Below are positions 1-8,827 of a DNA stretch of 64,000 nt, one piece after another. The DNA is from Schaalia canis (lineage in GTDB: Bacteria > Actinomycetota > Actinomycetes > Actinomycetales > Actinomycetaceae), in the NCBI RefSeq assembly GCF_003858455.1, contig NZ_RQZF01000001.1:372001-436000 (forward strand). Direction: 5' to 3'. The first letter of the stretch is position 1, and every line of letters starts with the position of its first letter. The notes beneath the pieces were generated by a model that saw nothing but the letters and a program-made list of their open reading frames with translations, was not told where the DNA came from and did not search any database. Both the position numbers and the translations under genes were made by a program.

Positions 1-744
1 CCCATGAAGATGGCTGCTGCTGAAGGTGTCTGTGTTGACACCGCAGGGGCCGCCTTCACCGTTGCACAGTTTGGCGAATGTCCCCTGGACGGCTCCTACG
101 AGCCGACCAAGTTCATCCAGATCCCCGGCGTTGCTGCATTCATGTCACACGATGATTTCAGCGCTACCGTCGCCGGCGTCGCCGATGAACAGGCACGCAT
201 GGTTGAACTACTCAACAGCAACAAGGACTTTGTCAACACCTACGGCGATGCATCGAAGTACGACTTCCGCCCGCCGCAGATGGCAACCTTCTGGTCCTTC
301 CGCCTGATGATCGGCTTTGGCGCATTCTCGGCTCTTCTTGCCCTGTGGGCACTGTGGGCGATGCGCAAGGGCGCAGTCCCCACCTCGGCCGCTCTTGGCA
401 AGTTCGCGGTCATCACGATCCCGATGCCGTTTATCGCGGCCTCCTTCGGATGGATCTTCACGGAAATGGGTCGCCAGCCCTGGGTTGTTCACCCGAACCT
501 CAGTGCTCTGGCAAATGGTGACCCGGTGGCCTCGGTCCTCATGATGACCGACATCGCTGTCTCCACCCACGTTCCTGCCTGGCAGATCCTCTTCACCATG
601 ATCGCCTTCACCGTCCTCTACGGTGTGCTGGGCGTGGTCTGGTACAAGCTCATCAAGCGCTACGCACTTGAGGGTATTCACGTGTCCACCGAAAACAAGG
701 GTGATGACTCCGCCAAGGGCGGCGCACTCACCTTCGGATACTGA
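1..744 (+). CDS. cydA: cytochrome bd quinol oxidase subunit I, C-terminal part
   Basis: This is the C-terminal 247 residues of CydA; the gene begins upstream of the window and is open in frame 1 from the first base. CydA carries the haems b558, b595 and d and oxidises quinol at the membrane. The visible part starts in the conserved PMKMAAAEG segment. It contains the family motif GWIFTEMGRQPW, has several membrane helices and ends with a short cytoplasmic tail. cydB follows after 17 bases with a GAGAAGGAG ribosome site, so the two subunits are co-transcribed. The haem ligands of the N-terminal half are outside the window. Assignment is firm because motif and neighbour agree. Confidence 0.96.
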   Translation, partial: PMKMAAAEGVCVDTAGAAFTVAQFGECPLDGSYEPTKFIQIPGVAAFMSHDDFSATVAGVADEQARMVELLNSNKDFVNTYGDASKYDFRPPQMATFWSFRLMIGFGAFSALLALWALWAMRKGAVPTSAALGKFAVITIPMPFIAASFGWIFTEMGRQPWVVHPNLSALANGDPVASVLMMTDIAVSTHVPAWQILFTMIAFTVLYGVLGVVWYKLIKRYALEGIHVSTENKGDDSAKGGALTFGY

Positions 745-761
745 GAGAAGGAGACACTCTG

Positions 762-1889
762 ATGACTCTGAGCATCCTGTGGTTCATCCTCATCGCCGTC
801 CTGTGGACCGGTTACCTCATCCTTGAAGGCTTCGATTTTGGCGTCGGCATGCTCCTGCCTGTCGTTGCAAAGGATGATCGTGAGCGCACCCAAGCGACCC
901 GCACTATTGGCCCCCACTGGGACGGAAACGAAGTGTGGCTGCTGACCGCTGGCGGCGCAACCTTCGCAGCCTTCCCCGAATGGTACGCAACCATGTTCTC
1001 GGGCATGTACCTGGCTCTCTTCGTGATCCTGGTCCTGCTGATTTTGCGCATCTCGGCTCTTGAGTGGCGTTCTAAGATCGCCTCGGTCAAGTGGCGTTCC
1101 ACCTGGGACACCATGCACACCGCTGCAGCATACGGTGTGCCCCTGCTCTTGGGTGTTGCCTTCGCCAACCTCGTTCAGGGCATGCAGATTGAGGTCGTTG
1201 ACCGCGCCGGTCAGGTAATCGCACCGGCTGAGGTTGCCGCTAACCTCAACACCGCTGCGCACCAGCTCACCGGAGGATTCTTCTCTCTCCTGACTCCCTT
1301 CACCCTGCTGGGCGGTCTGGTTGTCGTTGCTATTTGCTTCGCCCACGGCGCGCAATTCCTCGCTCTCAAGACCGAGGGTGCTGTCCGTAAGCGTTCCAAC
1401 GACATTGCTCCCGCTGCATCCGTCGTCGCCACCGCTCTTGCAGCCGTGTGGGTTCTATGGGGCCAGCTCGCCTACTCGGAGAATCTCCTCGCGTGGATTC
1501 CGCTGGTGATTGCAGCACTGGCTCTCATCGCCTCAGCAGCCTTCTCCCAGAAGGCCATGCGTTCCGAAGGCAAGGCCTTCACCTTCTCAGCAGTAGCCAT
1601 TGCTGCTGCTGTCGCATGGATTTTCTCTGCGATGGCTCCTGCCGTGATGAAGTCCAGCATCGACCCTGCCTACTCGCTCACCATCGAGCAGGCTTCGTCG
1701 ACGCCCTCAACCCTGACCGTGATGACCATTGTCGCCGTGTGCTTCGTGCCCGTCGTTCTGGCCTACACTGCATGGTCCTACTGGGTGTTCCGTCACCGCG
1801 TCTCCGTCAACGATGTTGACACCAACGCGGGTCTGCTTCCTGAGCGGATCCGTATCGGTCACAACTTCTTGACCAGCACCGACGCCTGA
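762..1889 (+). CDS. cydB: cytochrome bd quinol oxidase subunit II
   Basis: CydB is the 375-residue second subunit of the bd-type terminal oxidase, the high-affinity oxygen-reducing enzyme used at low oxygen. It begins as a typical CydB with a first membrane helix followed by GFDFGVG. It has the conserved WDGNEVW motif near residue 50 and about eight or nine hydrophobic helices. Length is normal for the actinobacterial short form. The ATG at 762 has a GGAG site 8-9 bases upstream. A strong stem-loop terminator follows, so cydAB may be transcribed separately from cydDC. Confidence 0.97.
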   Translation: MTLSILWFILIAVLWTGYLILEGFDFGVGMLLPVVAKDDRERTQATRTIGPHWDGNEVWLLTAGGATFAAFPEWYATMFSGMYLALFVILVLLILRISALEWRSKIASVKWRSTWDTMHTAAAYGVPLLLGVAFANLVQGMQIEVVDRAGQVIAPAEVAANLNTAAHQLTGGFFSLLTPFTLLGGLVVVAICFAHGAQFLALKTEGAVRKRSNDIAPAASVVATALAAVWVLWGQLAYSENLLAWIPLVIAALALIASAAFSQKAMRSEGKAFTFSAVAIAAAVAWIFSAMAPAVMKSSIDPAYSLTIEQASSTPSTLTVMTIVAVCFVPVVLAYTAWSYWVFRHRVSVNDVDTNAGLLPERIRIGHNFLTSTDA

Positions 1890-1913
1890 TCCTCATCCGA
1901 TCAGACCCCAGGG

Positions 1914-1955
1914 GTGGGGGCCACTAACACCGTTAGTGGCCCCCACACCTCTTTT
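1914..1955 (+). terminator. rho-independent terminator after cydB
   Basis: A perfect 15 bp inverted repeat (arms 1914-1928 and 1932-1946, three-base loop) is followed by CTCTTTTT. It closes the cydAB transcript and separates it from cydDC. Confidence 0.9.
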
Positions 1956-2050
1956 TCACTCCGTCTTTCTTTCTCCTCTCGGATTCCTCCGAATATTCAG
2001 GCCTTTTCCTACGTCACCCTCAGCCGGAGCCGCATGACACATGTAGGCAT

Positions 2051-2068
2051 GCCTGTTAAAAAACAGGC
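2051..2068 (+). other. small hairpin just upstream of cydD
   Basis: Arms GCCTGTT and AACAGGC (7 bp) enclose AAAA. The hairpin ends 11 bases before the GTG of cydD, where a ribosome site would normally lie, and no clear Shine-Dalgarno sequence is present. It could be an operator for cydDC or a translational control element. Confidence 0.4.
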
Positions 2069-2079
2069 ACAATTGGACA

Positions 2080-3846
2080 GTGCGTCCATTTGATCCCCGT
2101 TTGCTTCGCTATGCCCATTCGGCCAGGCGTCACATTATTACGATTTCAGTAATCGGTTTTCTTACCGCTGCCCTTGTTATCGCCCAAGCCCTTGTCATCT
2201 CAACAGCAGTGTCGCCAGTTATCACAGGACACGCCACACTCAACGACGTGTGGCACTGGGTGCTGATCCTCTTGGGTATCGTCGCCTTTCGCGGTGGCCT
2301 CGTGGCGCTACGCGAAGCCTTAGGACACCGCGCTGCCGAACAGGCAATCGGAGAACTCCGCGAAGCACTCGTTCGCAAGGCTGAAGCACTCGGCCCCCGC
2401 TGGCGCGCACGTAATGGCGCTGAAACCGCCACGCTCATTAGCCGCGGCCTGGATGATCTCGCGCCCTACTTTGTGAAGTTTCTTCCTCAGCTTGTCCTCG
2501 TCTCCACTGTGACGCCCCTCGCCCTGGCCACCATTCTCCTGCTGGATTTTTGGTCTGCACTTATCGCGGCACTCACCATTCCTTTGATTCCAATCTTTAT
2601 GGTCCTCATTGGGCGTTTCACCCAGGACTCCACATCCATCAAATTGGCGGCCATGGAACGCCTCGGGGCTCAGCTCCTCGACCTCATGTCAGGACTTCCC
2701 ACTCTGCGTGCCCTCGGCCGCGAGAAAGGCCCCAACGCACACCTCAAAGAACTCGGTGAAGCAAATACCACGGCCACAATGGCAACCCTTCGTATCGCTT
2801 TCCTTTCAGGAGGAGCACTCGAATTCCTTGCCACTCTCTCAGTCGCCCTTGTTGCCGTTGAGGTCGGTATGCGCCTAGTTGGCGGCTCCGTTACCCTCGT
2901 GACCGGTCTGGCAGTCATTATGCTCGCCCCCGAAGTTTTTGAACCGCTACGGCAGGTGGGCGCCCAGTTCCACGCTTCAGCTAATGGTGTGGCCGCAGCC
3001 AACGCGGCCTTCGCCATTCTTGAGCAGGACGAGGCTCCCCGTGGAACCACACCAGCACCGCGACTCACGACGTGCCGTATTGAATGTGACAACCTCAGCG
3101 TCGCTGCACGCGGAGCTTGGGCTCCTCGCAACCTCCAGGCCACCATTGAGCCCGGTACGATTGTGGCCCTCCAAGGAGACTCCGGTGCAGGAAAGACCAC
3201 CACCGCCATGTGCCTACTTGGCCTTGAACGTCCCACTGAGGGGCGGATTCTCCTGCACAGTCCAGAAGGCAGCATCGACCTTGACGATTGCGCACCCGAA
3301 TCCTTCTGGGAACAAGTCATTTGGATTCCCCAATCCCCTACCCTCATCGCTGGCACTCTTCGAGATAATCTTCCCGCCGCAAGTGACGACGAACTCGCTC
3401 AGGCTGCTCGGATGACCACCTTCGACGAGGTTCTCGCGACACTACCCAAGGGCTGGGAAACACCAATCGGTAGTGGTGGTCTGGGGTTGTCAGTGGGGCA
3501 GCGCCAACGCCTCGCCCTTATGGAGGCTTTCCTCACGCGAGCTCCCCTCGTCGTTCTTGACGAGCCCACCGCGCACCTTGATGCGCTCTCAGAAGAGTCC
3601 GTCACCCGCGCTGTCGCCGCTCTCAAGGAAGCCGGCTCAACGGTGGTTGTCATCGCGCACCGTAAAGCGATGCTTGATCTTGCCGATCAGGTCATCCCCG
3701 TGCGCCGCAGTACAGCCAGCATTGACGACATCGAACGCTACCCGATTCTCACGCCCGTTGACACCCTCGACTCCCTTGAGGTCACCTTGCCGACATTCCT
3801 TGACGACGCGCTCCTTGAGGACACTGCCCCGCAGGAGGAACGATGA
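2080..3846 (+). CDS. cydD: ABC exporter CydD (cysteine/glutathione export for bd oxidase assembly)
   Basis: CydD forms with CydC a heterodimeric ABC exporter needed to assemble cytochrome bd; in other bacteria it exports cysteine or reduced glutathione. The 588 residues have an N-terminal transmembrane domain of six helices (about 20-300). The nucleotide-binding domain follows, with Walker A GDSGAGKTT near 365, signature LSVGQRQRL and Walker B VVLDEPTAHLD. The start is the GTG at 2080: an in-frame stop at 2044 blocks a longer form, and the first residues MRPFDPRLLRYA match the family. It lacks a good ribosome site and may be leaderless or regulated. It overlaps cydC by 4 bases. Confidence 0.94.
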   Translation: MRPFDPRLLRYAHSARRHIITISVIGFLTAALVIAQALVISTAVSPVITGHATLNDVWHWVLILLGIVAFRGGLVALREALGHRAAEQAIGELREALVRKAEALGPRWRARNGAETATLISRGLDDLAPYFVKFLPQLVLVSTVTPLALATILLLDFWSALIAALTIPLIPIFMVLIGRFTQDSTSIKLAAMERLGAQLLDLMSGLPTLRALGREKGPNAHLKELGEANTTATMATLRIAFLSGGALEFLATLSVALVAVEVGMRLVGGSVTLVTGLAVIMLAPEVFEPLRQVGAQFHASANGVAAANAAFAILEQDEAPRGTTPAPRLTTCRIECDNLSVAARGAWAPRNLQATIEPGTIVALQGDSGAGKTTTAMCLLGLERPTEGRILLHSPEGSIDLDDCAPESFWEQVIWIPQSPTLIAGTLRDNLPAASDDELAQAARMTTFDEVLATLPKGWETPIGSGGLGLSVGQRQRLALMEAFLTRAPLVVLDEPTAHLDALSEESVTRAVAALKEAGSTVVVIAHRKAMLDLADQVIPVRRSTASIDDIERYPILTPVDTLDSLEVTLPTFLDDALLEDTAPQEER

Positions 3847-5606
3847 CACTATTCCTCACCCCCGTTGAACGCAAGGCTCTTCGACGTGTCCTTAGCCTGC
3901 TTGACGTTGACCGGCGAGGATTCGCCCTTTCTGTCCTCCTCGGTGTCGTCGGCCTTGGTTCTTCCATCGCTCTAGCGGCAACCTCAGCCTGGCTCATTGC
4001 GCGCGCCTCCCAGCACCCACCGGTGCTTTACCTGACCGTGGCAGCAACTTCCGTTCGCATGTTTGGTGTGTTGCGCGCCCTCATGCGTTATCTTCAACGC
4101 CTCGCCAGCCACAAGGTCGCCCTCGCTGGCATGGATTCACTTCGCTACTCGCTCTACACCCACCTGGCCAACGGCCCCGTGAACCGCGTTGCTCAACTTC
4201 AGCGCGGAGATCTTCTAGCACGCACCGGTGCCGATGTCGATGCCGTCGGCGACTTCGTTGTCAAGGCTTTACTTCCAACTGTTGTGGCGGCAATCGTCGG
4301 CACAGGCACCGTGATTGGCCTCAGTGTGATCTCCCCCGCGGCCGGCATGATTCTTGCCCTTTGTCTGCTGCTTTCTGGCGTTATTGCTCCCCTGCTGACT
4401 ATGCGTAGCGCGCGCATTGCTGAGCTTTCAACGCAGGAAGCACGCACACGCATGTCTGAGACCGTCCTGAGCGTTATGGAGGGAGCCTCTGAGCTTGCAA
4501 TCTCTGGAAAACTCCCCCGCGTTCATGAGCAGCTTGCCACCCACGAGGCCGAGATTAACCGTGCGACGCGCGAAGCGGGAAGAGTCGCGGGCATTGCGGC
4601 AGGCATCGATCGCTTAGCAATGGGGCTTGCTGTTGTGGGCGCTCTCATTGTGGGTATTCCTGACACCGTAGGTGGCCAAATTGCAGCCGTCTCGCTGGCG
4701 GTCCTTGCGCTGACCCCTCTCGCTTCCTTCGAAGGTACCGCCGAGCTTGCCCCCGCTGCCGTTCAATTGGTGCGTTCTGCCGGGGCAGCGGTTCGCATCG
4801 ACGAACTTCTTGGGGACGATACTCCAATCCCCACCCACCCGCTTCCGCCCTCGTCAAACGGCCCGATCGTCACGGCGGACAATCTGGCGATTGGCTGGCC
4901 CGGTGGCCCCACCATCGCTGAAGGAATCTCACTACAGCTCGCTCCTGGCTCTGCAACAGCAATCGTCGGTCCCTCCGGTGTAGGAAAAACAACCCTGCTT
5001 TTCACATTGGCTGGCATGATTCCTCCACACTCCGGGTCGCTGACAATCGACGGCGTTGATCTGTGGGGAGCAGAGCGCGAGGCGCTGACAGAGCGGCTGA
5101 CGATGACAGCAGAGGACGCCCACGTCTTCGCGACGACCGTCATCGAAAACCTCCGCGTTGCCAACCCGTCCCTGAACGAGGCGGATGCCCTTGAGCTTCT
5201 TCACGCGGTGGGCCTCACTCAGTGGGTTTCGGAGCTGCCTTCTGGTCTTGAGACTTTGCTTGGTTCGGGAGGAACAACAGTTTCTGGTGGTGAACGTCGT
5301 CGTTTGCTCATGGCGCGAGCGCTCGCTGCACCTTCTCCCCTGCTCGTCTTAGATGAGGCGAGCGAGCATCTGGATTCCCAGATGGCTGATACGCTCATGC
5401 GAACCCTTTTTGAGCGTAGCCGCACGGATAAGCGCGGCATTCTTATCGTCTCGCATCGCCTGTCGGCGTTGGATGCCGCCGACACCGTTATGGTGTTTGC
5501 TCCGGGAACAGACGGTAAACCTGCTCGGGTGACAGACATCGGCACACATGAAGAGTTGTATGAGCGTTCAGAGGCCTATCGCTGGGCGCGCGAACAGGAG
5601 GCGTAA
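3843..5606 (+). CDS. cydC: ABC exporter CydC
   Basis: CydC is the second half of the CydDC exporter. The 587 residues contain a six-helix membrane domain and an ATPase domain with Walker A GPSGVGKTT near residue 377, signature VSGGERRRL and Walker B LLVLDEASEHLD. As is usual for this subunit the Walker B region reads EASEHLD rather than EPTAHLD. The start ATGA overlaps the cydD stop, with GGAGGA just upstream, which indicates translational coupling. Its stop overlaps the ATG of the histidine kinase by one base. Confidence 0.94.
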   Translation: MTLFLTPVERKALRRVLSLLDVDRRGFALSVLLGVVGLGSSIALAATSAWLIARASQHPPVLYLTVAATSVRMFGVLRALMRYLQRLASHKVALAGMDSLRYSLYTHLANGPVNRVAQLQRGDLLARTGADVDAVGDFVVKALLPTVVAAIVGTGTVIGLSVISPAAGMILALCLLLSGVIAPLLTMRSARIAELSTQEARTRMSETVLSVMEGASELAISGKLPRVHEQLATHEAEINRATREAGRVAGIAAGIDRLAMGLAVVGALIVGIPDTVGGQIAAVSLAVLALTPLASFEGTAELAPAAVQLVRSAGAAVRIDELLGDDTPIPTHPLPPSSNGPIVTADNLAIGWPGGPTIAEGISLQLAPGSATAIVGPSGVGKTTLLFTLAGMIPPHSGSLTIDGVDLWGAEREALTERLTMTAEDAHVFATTVIENLRVANPSLNEADALELLHAVGLTQWVSELPSGLETLLGSGGTTVSGGERRRLLMARALAAPSPLLVLDEASEHLDSQMADTLMRTLFERSRTDKRGILIVSHRLSALDAADTVMVFAPGTDGKPARVTDIGTHEELYERSEAYRWAREQEA

Positions 5607-7252
5607 TGACTCCCGATCGGACGGATTATCGTCTGCTGGAAGCCGCACTTGACCTGACTTCAAATCTGCAGGTGTCGGCAGCTTTACAGAACTTCGTTCA
5701 GCAGGCCTGCCGCCTCACACGAGCCAGACGCGGAGCCCTTGTGGTACTCGACACCTGGGGTGGGACTGCGGACCTCATTGAGCACGTCATCCCTGATGGC
5801 GAGGCACTTTCCCCTCTCCCCATTGATCCAACACTCGTGCGCTCCATCCCCACAGACGGCGCTTTTATCGCCAACACGGTGGAGCACACTGCCGGATACG
5901 CACCGATCGCCAACTTCCTTGGTGTGCCCGTTCCCTTGCACGATCAGGTCTATGGGCTTCTTTACCTCACCGACAAACTCGGCGGCTTCGACGAAACCGA
6001 TATTTCCCTCATCAGCGCACTCGCAAATGCGGTGAGCGTTGCGGTTGAAAATGCCCAGCTCTACTCCCAAGCACGCACGCGCGAACGCTGGATTGCGGCC
6101 TCCCAGTCCCTCACTACCACCATGTTGGAAGGCGCAGACGAGGAAGAAGCACTCGAACTCATCGCCCAGACGGTGCGGGCCGTGGCCGACGCTGATACGG
6201 CAATTATCGTCCTGCCTTCTGTGGGCGACACCTGGGCAGCAGAAATCACCGACGGCTACCACGCTGACCGCCTGCTTGGCCTCGTATTCCCCCCGGAGGG
6301 GCGCGCCATGTCCGTTCTCAATGAGGGCACCGGCATGATCGTCGATTCCATGGCTCGAGCACAGACCATGCGACTCAAGCAGCTGAGCGAGTTTGGCCCC
6401 GCCCTCTACGCGCCCTTACGTTCACGCGGCCAATCCTCAGGTGTTCTGATCCTCTTCCGCAAGACCGGGGCTCCCGAGTTCGAGTCCTCTGACCTTCCTT
6501 TAGCTGAGTCACTGGCCTCTCAAGCTACGCTTGCCCTTGAGCTTGCTTCGGCACGCCATGCAGAAGACGTCGCTTCCCTTCTTGATGAACGTGACCGAAT
6601 TGGCCGTGACCTGCATGATTTCGCTATCCAGCAGCTTTTCGCTGCCGGCATGCAGCTTGATGCCACGAAACAAAAGGTCTCAAGTGGAGAACTCGATCGG
6701 GAAGGCATCATGGCCTCCCTTGACGAGTCGTTAGCGTCTGTTGACGAGGCCGTTCGCCAGATCCGCGCGATTGTCCATGACCTTCGTGAGCCTGATCGGA
6801 GCGTTGGCCTGGTGGAACGAATCCGCCGAGAAACTTCCCTTTCTCGTTCTTTCCTCGGCTTCGCCCCGTCCCTGGTGATTTCTCTGGATGATCGCCTTAT
6901 TAACGAGGTCGAAGAGGAAGAAGATGCCCTGATTGAGGATCTTCAAAACCGTATTGCCCCGGACATTAGTGACGACATGGTGGCAATCGTTCGAGAGGGC
7001 CTATCCAATATTGCCCGGCATGCCAAAGCCACCGCGGGATCTGTCACCGTGGAGGTACGCGGAGTCTGCGGGGCGGGTTCGGTGAGTTGTCGCGTTGCTG
7101 ATGATGGAGTGGGCATGGATCCCAATCGCACCCGCAATTCCGGTCTTGCCAATATGCAAGAACGGGCTCGCCGCCACGGCGGCACCTTCCATCTTTCAGC
7201 GGGCATTGACGATAAGGGCACGCAGATTAACTGGCGTGTCCCGCTCACCTAA
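5606..7252 (+). CDS. GAF-domain sensor histidine kinase (DevS/NarL-type)
   Basis: The 548-residue kinase has two GAF domains (about 20-155 and 165-315). A HisKA_3 dimerisation domain follows with phospho-accepting His337 in GRDLHDFAIQQLF. The HATPase domain has the N-box EGLSNIARHAKAT and the G-box DDGVGMD. There is no membrane segment, so it senses a cytoplasmic signal. The architecture is that of mycobacterial DevS/DosT, whose first GAF binds haem; haem binding here is not shown. Its start codon shares a base with the cydC stop (TAATG), so it is co-translated with the oxidase-assembly exporter. That suggests a redox or oxygen input. The probable partner regulator lies convergently downstream at 7412-8044. 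Confidence 0.9.
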   Translation: MTPDRTDYRLLEAALDLTSNLQVSAALQNFVQQACRLTRARRGALVVLDTWGGTADLIEHVIPDGEALSPLPIDPTLVRSIPTDGAFIANTVEHTAGYAPIANFLGVPVPLHDQVYGLLYLTDKLGGFDETDISLISALANAVSVAVENAQLYSQARTRERWIAASQSLTTTMLEGADEEEALELIAQTVRAVADADTAIIVLPSVGDTWAAEITDGYHADRLLGLVFPPEGRAMSVLNEGTGMIVDSMARAQTMRLKQLSEFGPALYAPLRSRGQSSGVLILFRKTGAPEFESSDLPLAESLASQATLALELASARHAEDVASLLDERDRIGRDLHDFAIQQLFAAGMQLDATKQKVSSGELDREGIMASLDESLASVDEAVRQIRAIVHDLREPDRSVGLVERIRRETSLSRSFLGFAPSLVISLDDRLINEVEEEEDALIEDLQNRIAPDISDDMVAIVREGLSNIARHAKATAGSVTVEVRGVCGAGSVSCRVADDGVGMDPNRTRNSGLANMQERARRHGGTFHLSAGIDDKGTQINWRVPLT

Positions 7253-7296
7253 AACGCCAAGGAAAGATCAGAACGCCCACAGGCAGCACACGAGTA

Positions 7297-7337
7297 CAGG
7301 GCCGCGCTCCTTCCACAGATGAGAGAGCGCGGCCCTG
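7297..7337. terminator. hairpin between convergent kinase and response regulator genes
   Basis: A 13 bp perfect stem (arms 7297-7309 and 7325-7337) with a 15-base loop lies between the converging genes. The downstream T-run is poor (GAATTGTTTGTG), so termination strength is uncertain. Confidence 0.5.
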
Positions 7338-7411
7338 GAATTGTTTGTGCGAATGCCGGTTCCTGATGCTCACTGTCACGAGGGTTGCGGCTCCGCCGCC
7401 CGTAAGGGGTG

Positions 7412-8044
7412 TCAGTTCCTCCACGCCGCAGCGCGCTGGCCAGCCACCCATGCGGCAACCTGAGTGCGGCGCTGTAAGCCCATCTTCGACAAGAGCGAGG
7501 TGATGTGGTTCTTCACGGTCTTTTCCGCCACGCCAAGCTTTTCGCCAATCTCCCGATTAGACAGGCCATCGCCAATGAGTTCAAGCACCTTGCGTTCTGA
7601 GGGAGTCAGGTCAGCGGTCGGGTCATCATGATCGGCGCGACGGCGCGTGACTGTGCGTTCATCCAGGAGCACGCGGCCTGCAGCAACGGCCTTAATGACG
7701 TCGGTGATCTCTGCTCCGCGCACAGTCTTGAGGACGTAAGCGCGGGCGCCCTTCTCCAAGGATTCGGCCAGAGCACCGTCGTCATCAAAGGAGGTCAGAA
7801 CAATGGGGAGCACCTCTGGCAGGGTTTGACCGAGCTTTTCCATAATGTCGATCCCCGTGCCATCAGGGAGCTGAAGGTCAACCAGGATAACGTCGGGGCG
7901 GACGAGGTCTGCGCGGCGGAGGGCGTCGGCAACGGTGCCGGCCTCGGCTACGACCTCAAGCCCGTCAGCGCGATCGACAATCTCGGCGATCCCACGGCGA
8001 ACAATCTCATGATCATCAACGATCATTACACGAATATTAGTCAT
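7412..8044 (-). CDS. NarL/DevR-family response regulator
   Basis: This 210-residue DNA-binding regulator has an N-terminal receiver domain with acidic pair Asp10/Asp11, phospho-acceptor Asp56 in VDLQLPDG, Thr84 and Lys106. A C-terminal LuxR-type helix-turn-helix (about 148-208) carries LTPSERKVLELIGDGLSNREI. It faces the DevS-like kinase gene, whose HisKA_3 type always pairs with NarL-type regulators, so the two are probably partners despite being on opposite strands. The gene follows rnc by 39 bases on the minus strand and could be read from that transcript. The target genes are not visible; cydABDC is the obvious guess. Confidence 0.9.
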   Translation of the reverse strand: MTNIRVMIVDDHEIVRRGIAEIVDRADGLEVVAEAGTVADALRRADLVRPDVILVDLQLPDGTGIDIMEKLGQTLPEVLPIVLTSFDDDGALAESLEKGARAYVLKTVRGAEITDVIKAVAAGRVLLDERTVTRRRADHDDPTADLTPSERKVLELIGDGLSNREIGEKLGVAEKTVKNHITSLLSKMGLQRRTQVAAWVAGQRAAAWRN

Positions 8045-8083
8045 GGAGTCGGTGTTTCCCTTCGTATGACGTGCACCTGTGCC

Positions 8084-8827
8084 TCAACTGGGCGACTGGG
8101 TGCGAATAAAGTCTGGTTCTAACGCTAGCAAAGCTGCACGCGCAGCGAGGTTCTCAGCGTGTTTCTTGGATGTATCCAGGGCCATCCCCTGCGGGCCTTC
8201 CCTGCCCTCAATAAAAACCTGAGCGGTGAAGGTTCGCATGTGATCAGGGCCTTCGCCCGTCACCACATAGGAGACCTCTCCCCACCCCTGAGCGCGAGAG
8301 TATTCAATCAGGCTTGTCTTCCAATCCTGCGTCTGACCGCGCACAAAAGCCTGGTCAAGCATCGGGGCAAGGTGCGTGAGGATCACCTTCTGAGCCACCT
8401 CAAAACCGTGAGTAAGGTAGGTGGCACCCAGCAGAGCTTCGAAGGTGTCCGAGAGAATCGAGGCTTTGGTGCGACCGCCAGAAAGATGCTCCCCCTTACC
8501 CAAGAAGATGTAGTCACCCAGCCCTAAGGTGCGTGCAGCCTGCGCGAGGGGCGTTTGAGAGACGGTGGCGGCGCGCATCCTCGACAACTCCGACTCGCTA
8601 CTTTGCGGATAATCGTGGAAAAGGCGCTCGGCAATAACAATAGAAAGCACTGAGTCCCCAAGAAACTCAAGTCGCTCATTATTGGGCAGTCCCCCCGCTT
8701 CGTTGGCGTAGGAACGATGCGTCAAGGCCAGACGGAGAAGATCCTCTGGGATCGCCGCCCCCCAGAGCGCCATCAGCGCATCAAGGTCTTCAGCGGGCGG
8801 TTGGGGAAGTTTGGAGCGTTTAGCCAC
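8084..8827 (-). CDS. rnc: ribonuclease III
   Basis: RNase III cleaves double-stranded RNA in rRNA and mRNA maturation. The 247 residues contain the signature NNERLEFLGDSVL with its catalytic acidic residues near 45-52. They also have the second acidic site around DTFEALLGA and a C-terminal double-stranded RNA-binding domain from about 165. The start is a GTG whose G is the last base of the DUF177 stop (TAGTG), so the two are translationally coupled. Length and order match the actinobacterial sepIVA-DUF177-rnc cluster. Confidence 0.95.
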   Translation of the reverse strand: MAKRSKLPQPPAEDLDALMALWGAAIPEDLLRLALTHRSYANEAGGLPNNERLEFLGDSVLSIVIAERLFHDYPQSSESELSRMRAATVSQTPLAQAARTLGLGDYIFLGKGEHLSGGRTKASILSDTFEALLGATYLTHGFEVAQKVILTHLAPMLDQAFVRGQTQDWKTSLIEYSRAQGWGEVSYVVTGEGPDHMRTFTAQVFIEGREGPQGMALDTSKKHAENLAARAALLALEPDFIRTQSPS

